Below are positions 17,516-26,616 of a stretch of DNA of 43,778 nt, piece after piece. This DNA is from Actinomycetota bacterium (GTDB lineage Bacteria > Actinomycetota > Acidimicrobiia > IMCC26256 > JACPCJ01): assembly GCA_016179865.1 (NCBI GenBank), contig JACPCJ010000098.1:1-43778 (forward strand). Reading direction: 5' to 3'. The position numbers and the translations under genes were made by a program. How positions within the stretch are numbered: position 1 is the first letter of the stretch; the number at the start of each line of letters is the position of its first letter. The notes below the pieces were generated by a model. That model saw nothing but the letters and a program-made list of their open reading frames with translations. It did no database searches and was not told the DNA's origin.

Positions 17516-17536
17516 GTTCTGGAGTGAGTTCCCCAC
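17516..17536. repeat. Degenerate half copy of the 21106-21158 element
   Basis: GTTCTGGAGTGAGTTCCCCAC matches GTTCTGGAGCGAGTTGCCCAC (21108-21128) at 19/21 positions. Confidence 0.6.
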
Positions 17537-17684
17537 CCGGCCAGGCACGCCGACTTGCTTGGGAACGACGGACCGGCGTTGTAGTCGGGGATCTCCACGT
17601 CAGGCGTCGGGGTCTGGGTGCAGCGGTGGTCGCACCACGGCTGTCCATGTATCGTCGCTCACCGTTCCCGCCCGGGAGGATCCG

Positions 17685-18644
17685 ATGCCTGACGAGCCGA
17701 ACACCCCGCCGCCTCCGCCGCCGCCCCGGCCTTCTCGGCATTTCCCCGGCTCGGACGAGTGGGTCCGGGAGCGGCAGATCGAACAACTACGGCCATCTCA
17801 TGAGCTTCCTCCCCCTCCTCCCCCCCCTCCCCCTCCTCCCCCTCGCCATCAGCCCCTCACCGAAGAGGAGGCGCTCGACCCCGCGAACCAGGTGGCGGAG
17901 CAGACGAGCCCGCTGCGGGGGTGCTTGCCGAACACGCTCGTCAAGGTTGCGGTCTGGGCCCTCCTGCTGGCGCTCGGCATCACCACCGCTCTCGTACTCA
18001 CCGGCAACGACGAGAAGTGCGAGGCGGCAGCCGGCGTAGATCTCGCTGCCGCGTGCGAGCCCTCGCCCGAGGCGGGAGCCGATCCGGGTGGCGCGGAGGA
18101 ATCCGAGCCGTCCGAAGGCGAAGACGCGCCGGAGGCCGAGGGAGGGGGAGGGGGCGGACCCGACGACAGCGAGCCGATTGCGCCGCCAACCCCAGACCAG
18201 CTTCCGGAGGGCGCCCAGCTGATCACGGGCTCAGGAGGCCCGGTGGGCTGCATCCCGTGCGATGGCGCCTTCCGGTTCCTCCACCCAAGCAACGGCGGCG
18301 TCACGACCGGCGCCGTCGGCAGCGCGGCTCAGACCCAGCAGTCGCTCGAGATCACGGAGAACCTCAAGATCACCGAGTTCGGCGTCAAACTCACCGGCGC
18401 CGACGGCGGCAAGTGGGAGTTCGCGCTCCATACCGGTCCCGCCTACGCCGCTTCCTGCCACGTGCCCCAAGGGTCGACCCAGTGCAAGACGGACGCCAAG
18501 GTTGGGGCTCCCGACCTCCCCGAGGGGCGCGTGCTGCTGAAGCCAGGTGACAAGTTGGCGGTGCTCGTGGGCAACCCCGGCGATCCCTTCACCGAGGGTC
18601 AGTTCAGCGCGTCGTGGTGGATCGTTCTCCAACCGGTCGCGTAG
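17685..18644 (+). CDS. Membrane-anchored protein with Pro-rich N-terminus, TM, acidic stalk and CxxCDG domain
   Basis: Start MPDEPNTPPPPP; TM VKVAVWALLLALGITTALVL; C-terminal GCIPCDGAFRFL...FTEGQFSASWWIVLQPVA, paralogous to 6655-7578. Confidence 0.8.
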   Translation: MPDEPNTPPPPPPPRPSRHFPGSDEWVRERQIEQLRPSHELPPPPPPPPPPPPRHQPLTEEEALDPANQVAEQTSPLRGCLPNTLVKVAVWALLLALGITTALVLTGNDEKCEAAAGVDLAAACEPSPEAGADPGGAEESEPSEGEDAPEAEGGGGGGPDDSEPIAPPTPDQLPEGAQLITGSGGPVGCIPCDGAFRFLHPSNGGVTTGAVGSAAQTQQSLEITENLKITEFGVKLTGADGGKWEFALHTGPAYAASCHVPQGSTQCKTDAKVGAPDLPEGRVLLKPGDKLAVLVGNPGDPFTEGQFSASWWIVLQPVA

Positions 18645-18671
18645 AACCAGGACGCCGGCAGGCGGGGCACT

Positions 18672-19760
18672 TCACGACCAGCCCCCCGGGTTGGCCGGGC
18701 GACACCGCTCGCAACCGAACAGAGTCGCCGCGAAGCTCACCGCGGCAAGGGCATCGAGACGTCCTGCGGAGTACTGCGGATCGTTTCCGGGGATCCCGAG
18801 GTCTTCGGCAGTCTCGAGGATGATCCGAGCCGCCTCGTCCCCCCGGACCCCCTGCTCGGCGAGTAGGGCGGCCACGCCGGCGACGTGCGGGGACGCCATC
18901 GACGTGCCGCCCATCCAGGCGTAGCCCAGCTCGTCGCACTCGTGGGACCCTCCCTGGACGAGGAAGAGCGAGAGGATCTCCTCAGTGCACGGGTCGTCGA
19001 AACCCTTGGCGCCCCCCGGTGCCACGAGGTCGACCCCGACGCCGTGGTTTGACCAGTCCGTGAGTACGTCATGGCGATCGGTGGCTCCGACGCACAGGCC
19101 GCCGTTGCGGATGAACTCGTTCTGGCAGACGTTCCCCCAGATGGTGTGGCCGTCGTTCCCAGCGGCGGCGACCACGAGGACGCCATTCAACGCGGCGTAT
19201 TCCCACGCGTCGGCGAACCCCTCGTCGATGCCGACGAATCCTTCGACGTTGGTGGTGAACGTCTTCCAGGCCAGGCTGACGTTGATGGCGTCGGCGCCGT
19301 GATCCACGGCCCAGCGGATGGCCTCGGCCCACATCCACCGCTCGCCGTTTCCGGTGGCGTCGAGCACCCGCAGGGGCATGATCTTGGCGTCCGGAGCCAC
19401 GCCGGCGATCCCCACGCCGTCCCGGGGCGCGGCGACGATCCCGGCCACGTGGGTCCCGTGGCCCATCCGGTCGTCCCAGGCTGCCGGCGACGTGCACGGG
19501 ACGGCGACGCCGGGTCCGCAGTCGTGCCACGACGCTCCGGCGACGAACTTGCCCTGGAGCTCAGGGTGATCCTTGTCGACGCCCGTGTCGATCACCGCGA
19601 CGACGGTGCCCTCGCCGGTGCTCAACGCCCACGCGTCGGCAGCGTGGATCCGGCTCAGGCCCCATTGTTCGCCTTGGCGCGGCTCGGGGCTGGTTGCTCC
19701 GGCCGCCACGGGTGTGAACGACAGCGCGGCGATGACAACAGCGGTGAATCCCCGGCGCAT
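18672..19760 (-). CDS. Secreted S8-family subtilisin-like serine protease
   Basis: Signal-like N-terminus; catalytic VAVIDTGVDKDH, GHGTHVAGIV, GGTSMASPHVAG. Confidence 0.96.
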   Translation of the reverse strand: MRRGFTAVVIAALSFTPVAAGATSPEPRQGEQWGLSRIHAADAWALSTGEGTVVAVIDTGVDKDHPELQGKFVAGASWHDCGPGVAVPCTSPAAWDDRMGHGTHVAGIVAAPRDGVGIAGVAPDAKIMPLRVLDATGNGERWMWAEAIRWAVDHGADAINVSLAWKTFTTNVEGFVGIDEGFADAWEYAALNGVLVVAAAGNDGHTIWGNVCQNEFIRNGGLCVGATDRHDVLTDWSNHGVGVDLVAPGGAKGFDDPCTEEILSLFLVQGGSHECDELGYAWMGGTSMASPHVAGVAALLAEQGVRGDEAARIILETAEDLGIPGNDPQYSAGRLDALAAVSFAATLFGCERCRPANPGGWS

Positions 19761-19862
19761 GGCTCCCCCTGTACTCGACGTACCCGTCCTTGGATTCGCC
19801 GCGGAATAGCGTCGAACCTCCCTCCGATCCGGGGGAGCGGATTCTGCAGTGTCCCGCCCGTC

Positions 19863-21062
19863 TCAGCCGGCGACGAACTGAACCGGGAGGCTCCGCCACC
19901 CGCGCATGAGGGCCATTCCGCAGCGTTCCCCGTCACCGGCCAGATCGATGCGGTCGACGGCCCGGGCGAGCGCCTCGAACAGGGCGGTGGCCTCGAGGCG
20001 AGCGAGGCCGGCACCGAGGCAGTAGTGGATGCCGAGGCCGAAGGCGAGGTGCTCGGTGGCGTCCCGGGCGGGCCGGAAGGAACCGGCGTCGTCGAACACG
20101 TGCTCGTCGCGATTCGCGGAGCCGTACAGCATGAGGACCCGCGAGCCGGCCGGGATCTGCGCGCCGTCGACGGCGACCGGCTCCGACGCCGTCCGGAAGA
20201 ACCCCTGGACGGGCGCCTCGAACCGGAGCACCTCCTCGACAAATGCCGAGGCGGCGACCTCGCCATTCCGGACTCGCGCCCACTCCTCGGGGTGCCGGGC
20301 GATGAGTTCGATCCCGTTGCCGACGAGGTGCCGCGTGGTCTCGAGGCCGGGGCCGATGAGGGCCGTGACGTACTCGCTGCGCCCGTAGCGGTTGAGTCTC
20401 CAGCCGTCGTCGTCGGGTTCGGTGCGGGCCACCACGGCGTCGACCACGTCGCCGGGCCCGGCGACGTTGCTCCGCTTGCGTTCCTCGACCACCCCATCGA
20501 CCTGCAGCCCCACCGTGAGCCCGAGCTGGTTGACCTCGTCGATACCCTTCCCGTCGGGGTCACTGATGGAGCGGAACACGGCTTCCGACATCGCGAAACA
20601 ATCGGCGGGGGAGACGTCGGGTACGCCCAACACGTGGACGAGCCCCTCGAAGGCCAGCCGGTTGGCCACGTCCCCGATGGCGTCGATCGGTCCGACTGCC
20701 GCCAGCCCGTCGGCGACGACGCGCTCGGCGACGTCGGCGACGAAGGCCTGATGCTTCGCCATCGCCGGCTTCGTGAAGGCCCGCGCCGCCACGCGGCGCG
20801 TCTTGGTGTGTGAGGGCGGGTCCTCGCTCACAAAGAGGCCGCTCGGCTGTTCCTGGAGCGCGACGCCGTGACCGGAGATCATCTGCTCGTTGCTTCGCAG
20901 GCCGCGCGCCACATCCCCATGCCGGCTGAGCACGAAGAACCCCCGCTCGGGGTTCTGGTAACAGGGCGCCTCGGCACGTAGTCGCTCGTACGCGGGGTAC
21001 GGGTCGGCCATGACCGGTTCGTCCCACGGGTCGTATCTCACTCCGCCCCCCTCCACATGCAT
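19863..21062 (-). CDS. Cytochrome P450
   Basis: SEDPPSHTKTRRVAARAFT, ALIGPGLETTRHLVGNG, EEVLRFEAPVQGFFR, HLAFGLGIHYCLGAGLARLE heme-Cys motif. Confidence 0.96.
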   Translation of the reverse strand: MHVEGGGVRYDPWDEPVMADPYPAYERLRAEAPCYQNPERGFFVLSRHGDVARGLRSNEQMISGHGVALQEQPSGLFVSEDPPSHTKTRRVAARAFTKPAMAKHQAFVADVAERVVADGLAAVGPIDAIGDVANRLAFEGLVHVLGVPDVSPADCFAMSEAVFRSISDPDGKGIDEVNQLGLTVGLQVDGVVEERKRSNVAGPGDVVDAVVARTEPDDDGWRLNRYGRSEYVTALIGPGLETTRHLVGNGIELIARHPEEWARVRNGEVAASAFVEEVLRFEAPVQGFFRTASEPVAVDGAQIPAGSRVLMLYGSANRDEHVFDDAGSFRPARDATEHLAFGLGIHYCLGAGLARLEATALFEALARAVDRIDLAGDGERCGMALMRGWRSLPVQFVAG

Positions 21063-21105
21063 CGGTGAATTGTGGCGCGGGGGCAGCCCGGGTTGTGCTG
21101 ATCGT

Positions 21106-21158
21106 TGGTTCTGGAGCGAGTTGCCCACGTCTGGCGTGGGCAACTCGCTCCAGAACCA
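21106..21158. repeat. Perfect 24-bp-stem palindromic element
   Basis: TGGTTCTGGAGCGAGTTGCCCACG (21106-21129)-TCTGG-CGTGGGCAACTCGCTCCAGAACCA (21135-21158); related half copy at 17516-17536. Confidence 0.9.
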
Positions 21159-21246
21159 GAGCGACCGAACCCAGCGGGAGCGGAAGCAGAGGCGGAAGCG
21201 GGCGGAGTCGGTCACCCCGTCATCTCGGTCCGGTACGGTGCCCGAC

Positions 21247-21678
21247 ATGAAGCCCAAGGATGTTGTTGCCAAGGCCGTGACGTCGTTCCACCGAGCCGTC
21301 TTCCGGGCCACCAGCGGGCGGGTCGGCGGGAAGGCGTTCGGGATGCCGGTCGTGATGCTCACCACGACGGGGCGCAAGAGCGGCAAGCTCCGCACCACCA
21401 TGCTCACGTCGCCCGTGCAGGACGACGCGTCCGTCGTGCTCGTCGCCTCCTACGGCGGGGATCCCCGCCACCCCACCTGGTTTCTGAACCTTCGCGACAA
21501 CCCCGACGTCGAGATCGTCATGCAAGGCGAGCGGCGGGCGATGAAGGCGAGGGTGGCCAGCCCGAGCGAGAAGGAGGCTCTCTGGCCGCGGATCGTCGAG
21601 CGGTATAAGGGCTACGGCCAGTACCAGACGCGCACCGATCGCGACATTCCCGTCGTCATCCTGGAGCCCGCGGGCTGA
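21247..21678 (+). CDS. Nitroreductase/deazaflavin (F420)-dependent oxidoreductase, DDN-like
   Basis: GMPVVMLTTTGRKSGKLRTTMLTSPVQDDASVVLVASYGGDPRHPTWFLNLRDNPDVEI. Confidence 0.94.
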   Translation: MKPKDVVAKAVTSFHRAVFRATSGRVGGKAFGMPVVMLTTTGRKSGKLRTTMLTSPVQDDASVVLVASYGGDPRHPTWFLNLRDNPDVEIVMQGERRAMKARVASPSEKEALWPRIVERYKGYGQYQTRTDRDIPVVILEPAG

Positions 21679-21682
21679 CCCC

Positions 21683-22399
21683 ATGGCGACGGAGCTGCTG
21701 TACCTCGCCGATCAGGCGCTGTCGGCGTTCGACGGCACGGTCACGGCTGTGCGAGAGGGGGAGGTTGCCCTCGACCGCACCGCCTTCTATCCGACGGGCG
21801 GCGGCCAGCCCTTCGACACCGGGGTGCTCACCTGGGACGGGGGCACCACGCGGGTCGTCGGTGTGCGCAAGGAGGGCGCCGACGTGTGGCACGCCATCGA
21901 CGGCGGGGTTCCCGGCGAGGGGGCGGGTGTGCACGGCGAGATCGACTGGGACCGCCGGTACGAGCTCATGCGTACCCACACCGCCCTTCACATCCTGTGC
22001 GGGGTGATCTGGAACGAGTGGGGGAAGGCGGTCACCGGCGGGAACATGGAGCCCCTCGAGGCCCGCATGGACTTCGAGTTCGACCCCCTGCCGGAGGGTT
22101 TCGGCGTTCGCGTCGAGGAGCTGGTGAACGCCGAGATCGCCGCCGATCGGCCGATCGAGGTCTACGAGCTTCCCCGGGCCGAGGCCCTGAAGGATGACGC
22201 CCTCATCCGTACCAAGGTCAACCTGATCCCCGAATCGGTCACGAGCATCCGGGTAGTCGACATCGTCGGGCTCGACAAGCAGGCCGACGGTGGCACCCAC
22301 GTCGAATCGACGGGCGCCGTCGGGCGGGTCGAGGTGGTCAAGACGGAGTCGAAGGGCAAGGGCAACAAGCGCGTCCGCATCCGCGTCCACCCCGGCTGA
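21683..22399 (+). CDS. Free-standing alanyl-tRNA editing protein AlaX
   Basis: LDRTAFYPTGGGQPFDTG, MRTHTALHILCGV (HxxxH), DKQADGGTHVESTGAVG. Confidence 0.93.
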   Translation: MATELLYLADQALSAFDGTVTAVREGEVALDRTAFYPTGGGQPFDTGVLTWDGGTTRVVGVRKEGADVWHAIDGGVPGEGAGVHGEIDWDRRYELMRTHTALHILCGVIWNEWGKAVTGGNMEPLEARMDFEFDPLPEGFGVRVEELVNAEIAADRPIEVYELPRAEALKDDALIRTKVNLIPESVTSIRVVDIVGLDKQADGGTHVESTGAVGRVEVVKTESKGKGNKRVRIRVHPG

Positions 22400-22455
22400 G
22401 AGGCTGCGGGCGCCGACCGGCGCCCGAGCAGAGGGAAGTCGGCCAGAATGACCGA

Positions 22456-23907
22456 GTGAGCGCGGTCGTCGGGGTTCACATTCCGGGCTACGAGGTGCTC
22501 GAGGCCGTTGGCCGGGGTGGTCATGCCGTCGTGTTCCAGGCCCGCCAGATCGCCTTCGACCGGATCGTGGCGCTCAAGGTGATCTCCGGCGTCGACATCG
22601 ACGGGTCAACCCAGCGCCGCTTCGAGCGCGAGTGCAGAGTCGCCGGGGCCCTGTCGTGGCACCCCCACATCGTGGCCGTCCATGACGCCGGGACCACGGA
22701 CGAGGGCGCTCCATACATCGCCATGGAGTACTGCGAAGCGGGCTCCCTCGGCGACCGGCTCGCCCGGCTGGGTGGTCTCGGCTGGCCGGAGGTCACGACC
22801 GCTGCCGTGCAGCTCTGCGGCGCCCTCGAGACTGCACACCGCGCGGGCACGCTGCATCGCGACGTCAAACCCGAGAACGTGCTCGTCGGCCTGTACGGCG
22901 AGGTGAAGCTCAGCGACTTCGGCATCGCCGCCCTCCAGCGTGGATCGACGGTGACGGCCGCCGGCGTGGTGACCACGACCGTGGCCCACGCGGCGCCCGA
23001 GGTGCTGGCGGGGGCAAAGTCGAGCCCGGCGTCCGACGTCTACTCGCTCGGTTCGACGGTGTTCACCCTTCTTTCCGGCAAGCCGGCCTTCCTCGAGCCC
23101 ACCGACGAGGTGCTGGCCACGACGATCGCTCGCATCGCGACGTCGCCGGTTCCCGATCTGAGGCCCGCGGGGGTCCCCGACGGGCTGGCGGCGTTGATCG
23201 AGGCCTCGATGTCGAAGGATCCGGCGACCCGACCGTTGTCGGCTGCGGCTCTTGGAGAGGGGCTCCGCTCGTTCCAGGCGCAGGTTGGACAGCCCGTAGG
23301 CGACATGCGACTCCGGGATGACCTCAAGGGGACGGTGGCCATCGCCGAGCCGCCCCCGGTGCCCGCCGTCAACGGGCCGCCGGCGGTCGTGACGCCCCCG
23401 CCCGTGCCGGCTCCGCCGACCGTGGTCACGCCTCCAGCGGCGGTCGTCACGCCTTCCTCTGCGGCGCCCCCGGTCGCGCCCCCTCCCGCGCCGGTTGCTA
23501 CACCGGGAACGCCCCCGCCGGGGCCGTTGGCCGCCCCGCCCTCGTGGGGCGGCCCCCCCGCACACGCAGGGCCGACGGGCGGAGGCCCGCTTCCGCTCAT
23601 CCTGGGAATCGTGCTGTTCGTGGTGGCTGCCATCGGACTCGCCGTTCTGTTCGTGCCCGCCACGGTGGATGACTTCTTCGGCGAGGTGAGTTGCGGCCCC
23701 CCGCCGATCGCCATCGCCTTGGGCGCCGAGCCCGGCGACGACGTCCCCATCTACCTGGAGGCCGAGTGTCGGGACGAGTCGCGTGCGGAGGCGATCGGGG
23801 GCGGAGTGATCGCGGCCGGATCTTCCGTCGGCGGGTTCTTCCTGGTGCGGAGGTGGCGCCGCCGACGGGGGCGTGTCCTAGGCCCCGCTCCCGCCTGGCC
23901 CACCTGA
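22456..23907 (+). CDS. Transmembrane Hanks-type serine/threonine protein kinase
   Basis: GRGGHAVVFQARQ, VALKVI, LHRDVKPENVLV, LSDFGIA, APEVLAG, Pro-rich juxtamembrane region and TM segments; GTG start. Confidence 0.95.
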   Translation: MSAVVGVHIPGYEVLEAVGRGGHAVVFQARQIAFDRIVALKVISGVDIDGSTQRRFERECRVAGALSWHPHIVAVHDAGTTDEGAPYIAMEYCEAGSLGDRLARLGGLGWPEVTTAAVQLCGALETAHRAGTLHRDVKPENVLVGLYGEVKLSDFGIAALQRGSTVTAAGVVTTTVAHAAPEVLAGAKSSPASDVYSLGSTVFTLLSGKPAFLEPTDEVLATTIARIATSPVPDLRPAGVPDGLAALIEASMSKDPATRPLSAAALGEGLRSFQAQVGQPVGDMRLRDDLKGTVAIAEPPPVPAVNGPPAVVTPPPVPAPPTVVTPPAAVVTPSSAAPPVAPPPAPVATPGTPPPGPLAAPPSWGGPPAHAGPTGGGPLPLILGIVLFVVAAIGLAVLFVPATVDDFFGEVSCGPPPIAIALGAEPGDDVPIYLEAECRDESRAEAIGGGVIAAGSSVGGFFLVRRWRRRRGRVLGPAPAWPT

Positions 23908-24491
23908 CCGCTCCACCAGTACACCCGCCGCTTCCATGGCCGCCATTGCAGCCTCGCCGTTGCCGGGGGAGAGGTTGACGGCCCGAATCCCTCCACCGAG
24001 CACGGTGGTGTCGAAGCCGAGGCGGGCGGCGTCGATGGCGGTTTCCTTCACGCAGTAGTCGGTGGCCAGGCCGACGATCACCACCCGCCCCACGCCCCGG
24101 TCGCGGAGCCGCGCGTCGAGGCCGGTGGACGACTCGGCGCCCGTCTCGGGGTCTCGCACCGTGAAGCCCGAGTAGCCGTCTTCTCCACCCGTGCCCTTCC
24201 TCAGGGTTTCGCCGCCGACGGCGAGATCAGGATGGAGCGCCGCGCCCCACGTGTCGGCCACGCAGTGCACAGGCCACGGCCCGCCGTCCTTTTCGAAGTG
24301 CGGGGTGTCGGGCGGGTGCCAGTCCTGGTGTACACGACCACGGCGCCGCCGGCGACGGCCGCCGCCACCTCCTGGTTGATGAAGGGGACAACGGCCTCGC
24401 CCCCCGAGACCGCGAGGGCTCCCTTGGGGTCGGCGAAGTCGTTCTGGACGTCGACTACGACGAGCGCGGTTTCGGAGTCGTAGGCGGCCAT
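23878..24491 (-). pseudogene. pncA: Nicotinamidase (isochorismatase family), frameshifted
   Basis: N-terminal MAAYDSETALVVVDVQNDFADPKGALAVSGGEAVVPFINQEVAAAVAGGAVVVYTR in one frame; DWHPPDTPHFEKDGGPWPVHCVADTWGAALHPDL...VGLATDYCVKETAIDAARLGFDTTVL in another; break about 24324. Confidence 0.88.
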
Positions 24492-24520
24492 GGCGCACCC
24501 CCTTGGCTACCGTCCAGCGT

Positions 24521-25855
24521 ATGGATGCGCCGGGGGCGCTGCTCACCGACCTCTACGAGTTCACGATGGCCGCCGCCTACGTGGCCGAGGGGATGGCGGA
24601 GCGTCCGGCGACGTTCAGCCTCTTCGTGCGCAACCTGCCACCCGAGCGCGGCTATCTCATCGCCGCCGGCCTCGACGACGCCTTGGCGTGGCTGGAGGAC
24701 TTCCGGTTCGGAGACGCGGAGATGGGGGCGCTCGCCGCCCTCGACCTCTTCGACGACGAGTTCCTCGAGTGGCTCCGCACCGCGCGGTTCACCGGTGCCG
24801 TGCGGGCGGTGCCGGAGGGCGCGGCGGTGTTCGCGTCCGAGCCCCTGCTCGAGGTGGACGGGCCGCTCGGCGTCGCCCAGCTTGCCGAGAGCTACCTCCT
24901 CAATCAGGTCACGTTGCAGACGACGCTGGCCACAAAATGCGCCCGGTGTGTCGACGCCGCCGCCCCCGCGGCGGTGGTCGACTTCTCGCTCCGGCGGGCC
25001 CAGGGTGTTGACGCCGCCATGAAGGTGGCGCGGTGTGCCCGCATCGCCGGGCTGGCGGCGACGAGCAACGTCGCCGGTGGCTCCCGGTACGGGCTCCCGG
25101 CCACAGGCACCATGGCGCACGCCTTCGTGCAGGCCTACGACCGCGAGGCCGACGCCTTCCGCGCCTTCGCCGATTGCTTCGGGGAGCGGACCATCCTCCT
25201 GGTTGATACCTACGACACCCGGCGCGGCGTCGAGCGGGCCATCGAGGTGGCGGGCGAGATGCGGGCCCGGGGTGTCGAGCTACGGGGCGTGCGGCTGGAC
25301 AGCGGTGACCTGGTGGAGCTCTCGAAGCAGGCTCGGGCCACGCTCGACGACGCGGGATTCGCCGGGATGCAGGTGTTCGCCAGCGGGAGCCTCGACGAGT
25401 ACGCCATCGAGTCGCTGATCCGGGCCGGGGCTCGGATCGACGCCTACGGCGTGGGCACCTCGATGGGCGTCTCCCGGGACGCACCCTCGCTCGACACCGT
25501 GTACAAGCTCGTGGAGTACGACGGGCGGCCGGTGCGCAAGACCTCGGAGGGCAAGGCCACCTGGCCGGGGCGCAAGCAGGTCTGGCGCCGGCCCGGCTTC
25601 GGCGGCGACGTGGTGGGCCTGTGGGGCGAGCCCGGCCTCGACGGCGCCGAGCCGCTCCTCACCGAGGTCATGCGCGCCGGCGATCGAGTCGGCGTCGAGG
25701 CCACCGACCTAGAGGCCGCCGCCGCCCGCTGCGCCGCCGTCCTCGACAGCCTTCCGGAAGGCGTGCGCCGCTTGCGCGAGTCAGATTCCTATCCGGTCAC
25801 CGCAAGCAGAGGGCTGGCGGAACTGACGGCGAGCCTCCCCGCTGACCACCCGTGA
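24521..25855 (+). CDS. pncB: Nicotinate phosphoribosyltransferase
   Basis: LLTDLYEFTMAAAYVAEGM, ATSNVAGGSRYGLPATGTMAHAFVQAY, LVDTYDTRRGVERAI, VRLDSGDLVELS, DAYGVGTSMGVS. Confidence 0.96.
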   Translation: MDAPGALLTDLYEFTMAAAYVAEGMAERPATFSLFVRNLPPERGYLIAAGLDDALAWLEDFRFGDAEMGALAALDLFDDEFLEWLRTARFTGAVRAVPEGAAVFASEPLLEVDGPLGVAQLAESYLLNQVTLQTTLATKCARCVDAAAPAAVVDFSLRRAQGVDAAMKVARCARIAGLAATSNVAGGSRYGLPATGTMAHAFVQAYDREADAFRAFADCFGERTILLVDTYDTRRGVERAIEVAGEMRARGVELRGVRLDSGDLVELSKQARATLDDAGFAGMQVFASGSLDEYAIESLIRAGARIDAYGVGTSMGVSRDAPSLDTVYKLVEYDGRPVRKTSEGKATWPGRKQVWRRPGFGGDVVGLWGEPGLDGAEPLLTEVMRAGDRVGVEATDLEAAAARCAAVLDSLPEGVRRLRESDSYPVTASRGLAELTASLPADHP

Positions 25856-25868
25856 GGGGACCGCTCAC

Positions 25869-26588
25869 CTATCCGACCGCCGCCTGGATGAGTACCAGCG
25901 CGGCCGCGAGGCCGGCGCCGCCGAGGACGATCGGGCGAATGCTCGCGGAGTCAATGCGGGCGGCTGTGTTCCGCGACGCGACGAAGCCGACGACGATCCC
26001 GGGTGTGATGGCGAGCCCGGAACCGAGCTCAGCCAAACCGAGTTTGCCCACGGCGACCAGGGTGACGATGGACAAGGCGCTCCCGACCACGAAGATGCCG
26101 TTCAGCGTGCCCCGTATCACCGGGCCCGCTTCCTGCTGGTACACGAGGGCCAGGGGCGGTCCGCCCACCGTGGTCGAGGTGCCCATGAACCCCGACAGGG
26201 CTCCGGCCCCCAAGAGCACGGGTCGGGAGCGTGGCAGGTGCAGGTTTCCGGCCGTGAGGACGACCGCTGCGAGCAACACCGATCCGATGAGGAGTTCGAG
26301 GGACCGCTGCGAGAGGGCGGCGACGGCGTAGCCGCCGACCACGGTCCCGGGGACGCGACCGGCGACGGTCCAGGCCACGCCAGCCCGGTCGATCGACGCC
26401 CGCTCCCGCCAGGCGATGAGCACGACGAGCACGGTGGCGGCGATCATGGCAGGGCCGGGGACCAGCCCGGGGTCGATGAGGACCAGCACCGGTGCGGCCA
26501 CAATCATCGACCCGAATCCGAGCGATCCCTGGACGAGACCCCCAACGGCGAGCACGGCGCCGGCCAGAGCGAGGTCGAGGGGCTCCAC
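25869..26588 (-). CDS. TauE/SafE-family sulfite exporter-like permease
   Basis: GGLVQGSLGFGSMIVAAPVLVLIDPGLVPGPAMIAATVLVVLIAWRER, GFMGTSTTVGGPPLALVYQ. Confidence 0.92.
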   Translation of the reverse strand: MEPLDLALAGAVLAVGGLVQGSLGFGSMIVAAPVLVLIDPGLVPGPAMIAATVLVVLIAWRERASIDRAGVAWTVAGRVPGTVVGGYAVAALSQRSLELLIGSVLLAAVVLTAGNLHLPRSRPVLLGAGALSGFMGTSTTVGGPPLALVYQQEAGPVIRGTLNGIFVVGSALSIVTLVAVGKLGLAELGSGLAITPGIVVGFVASRNTAARIDSASIRPIVLGGAGLAAALVLIQAAVG

Positions 26589-26616
26589 GCCTGGAATCTT
26601 GGCGTCTGACGAAGTC

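Noticed and set aside
19071-20813. 580-aa plus-strand ORF antisense to the S8 protease and P450
   Set aside because: Gly/Asp/Arg-rich shadow ORF of high-GC coding DNA; both antisense genes have clear catalytic motifs
19863-21678. P450 plus F420-type reductase as a biosynthetic gene cluster
   Set aside because: No PKS, NRPS, terpene or RiPP core enzymes nearby; adjacency alone is insufficient
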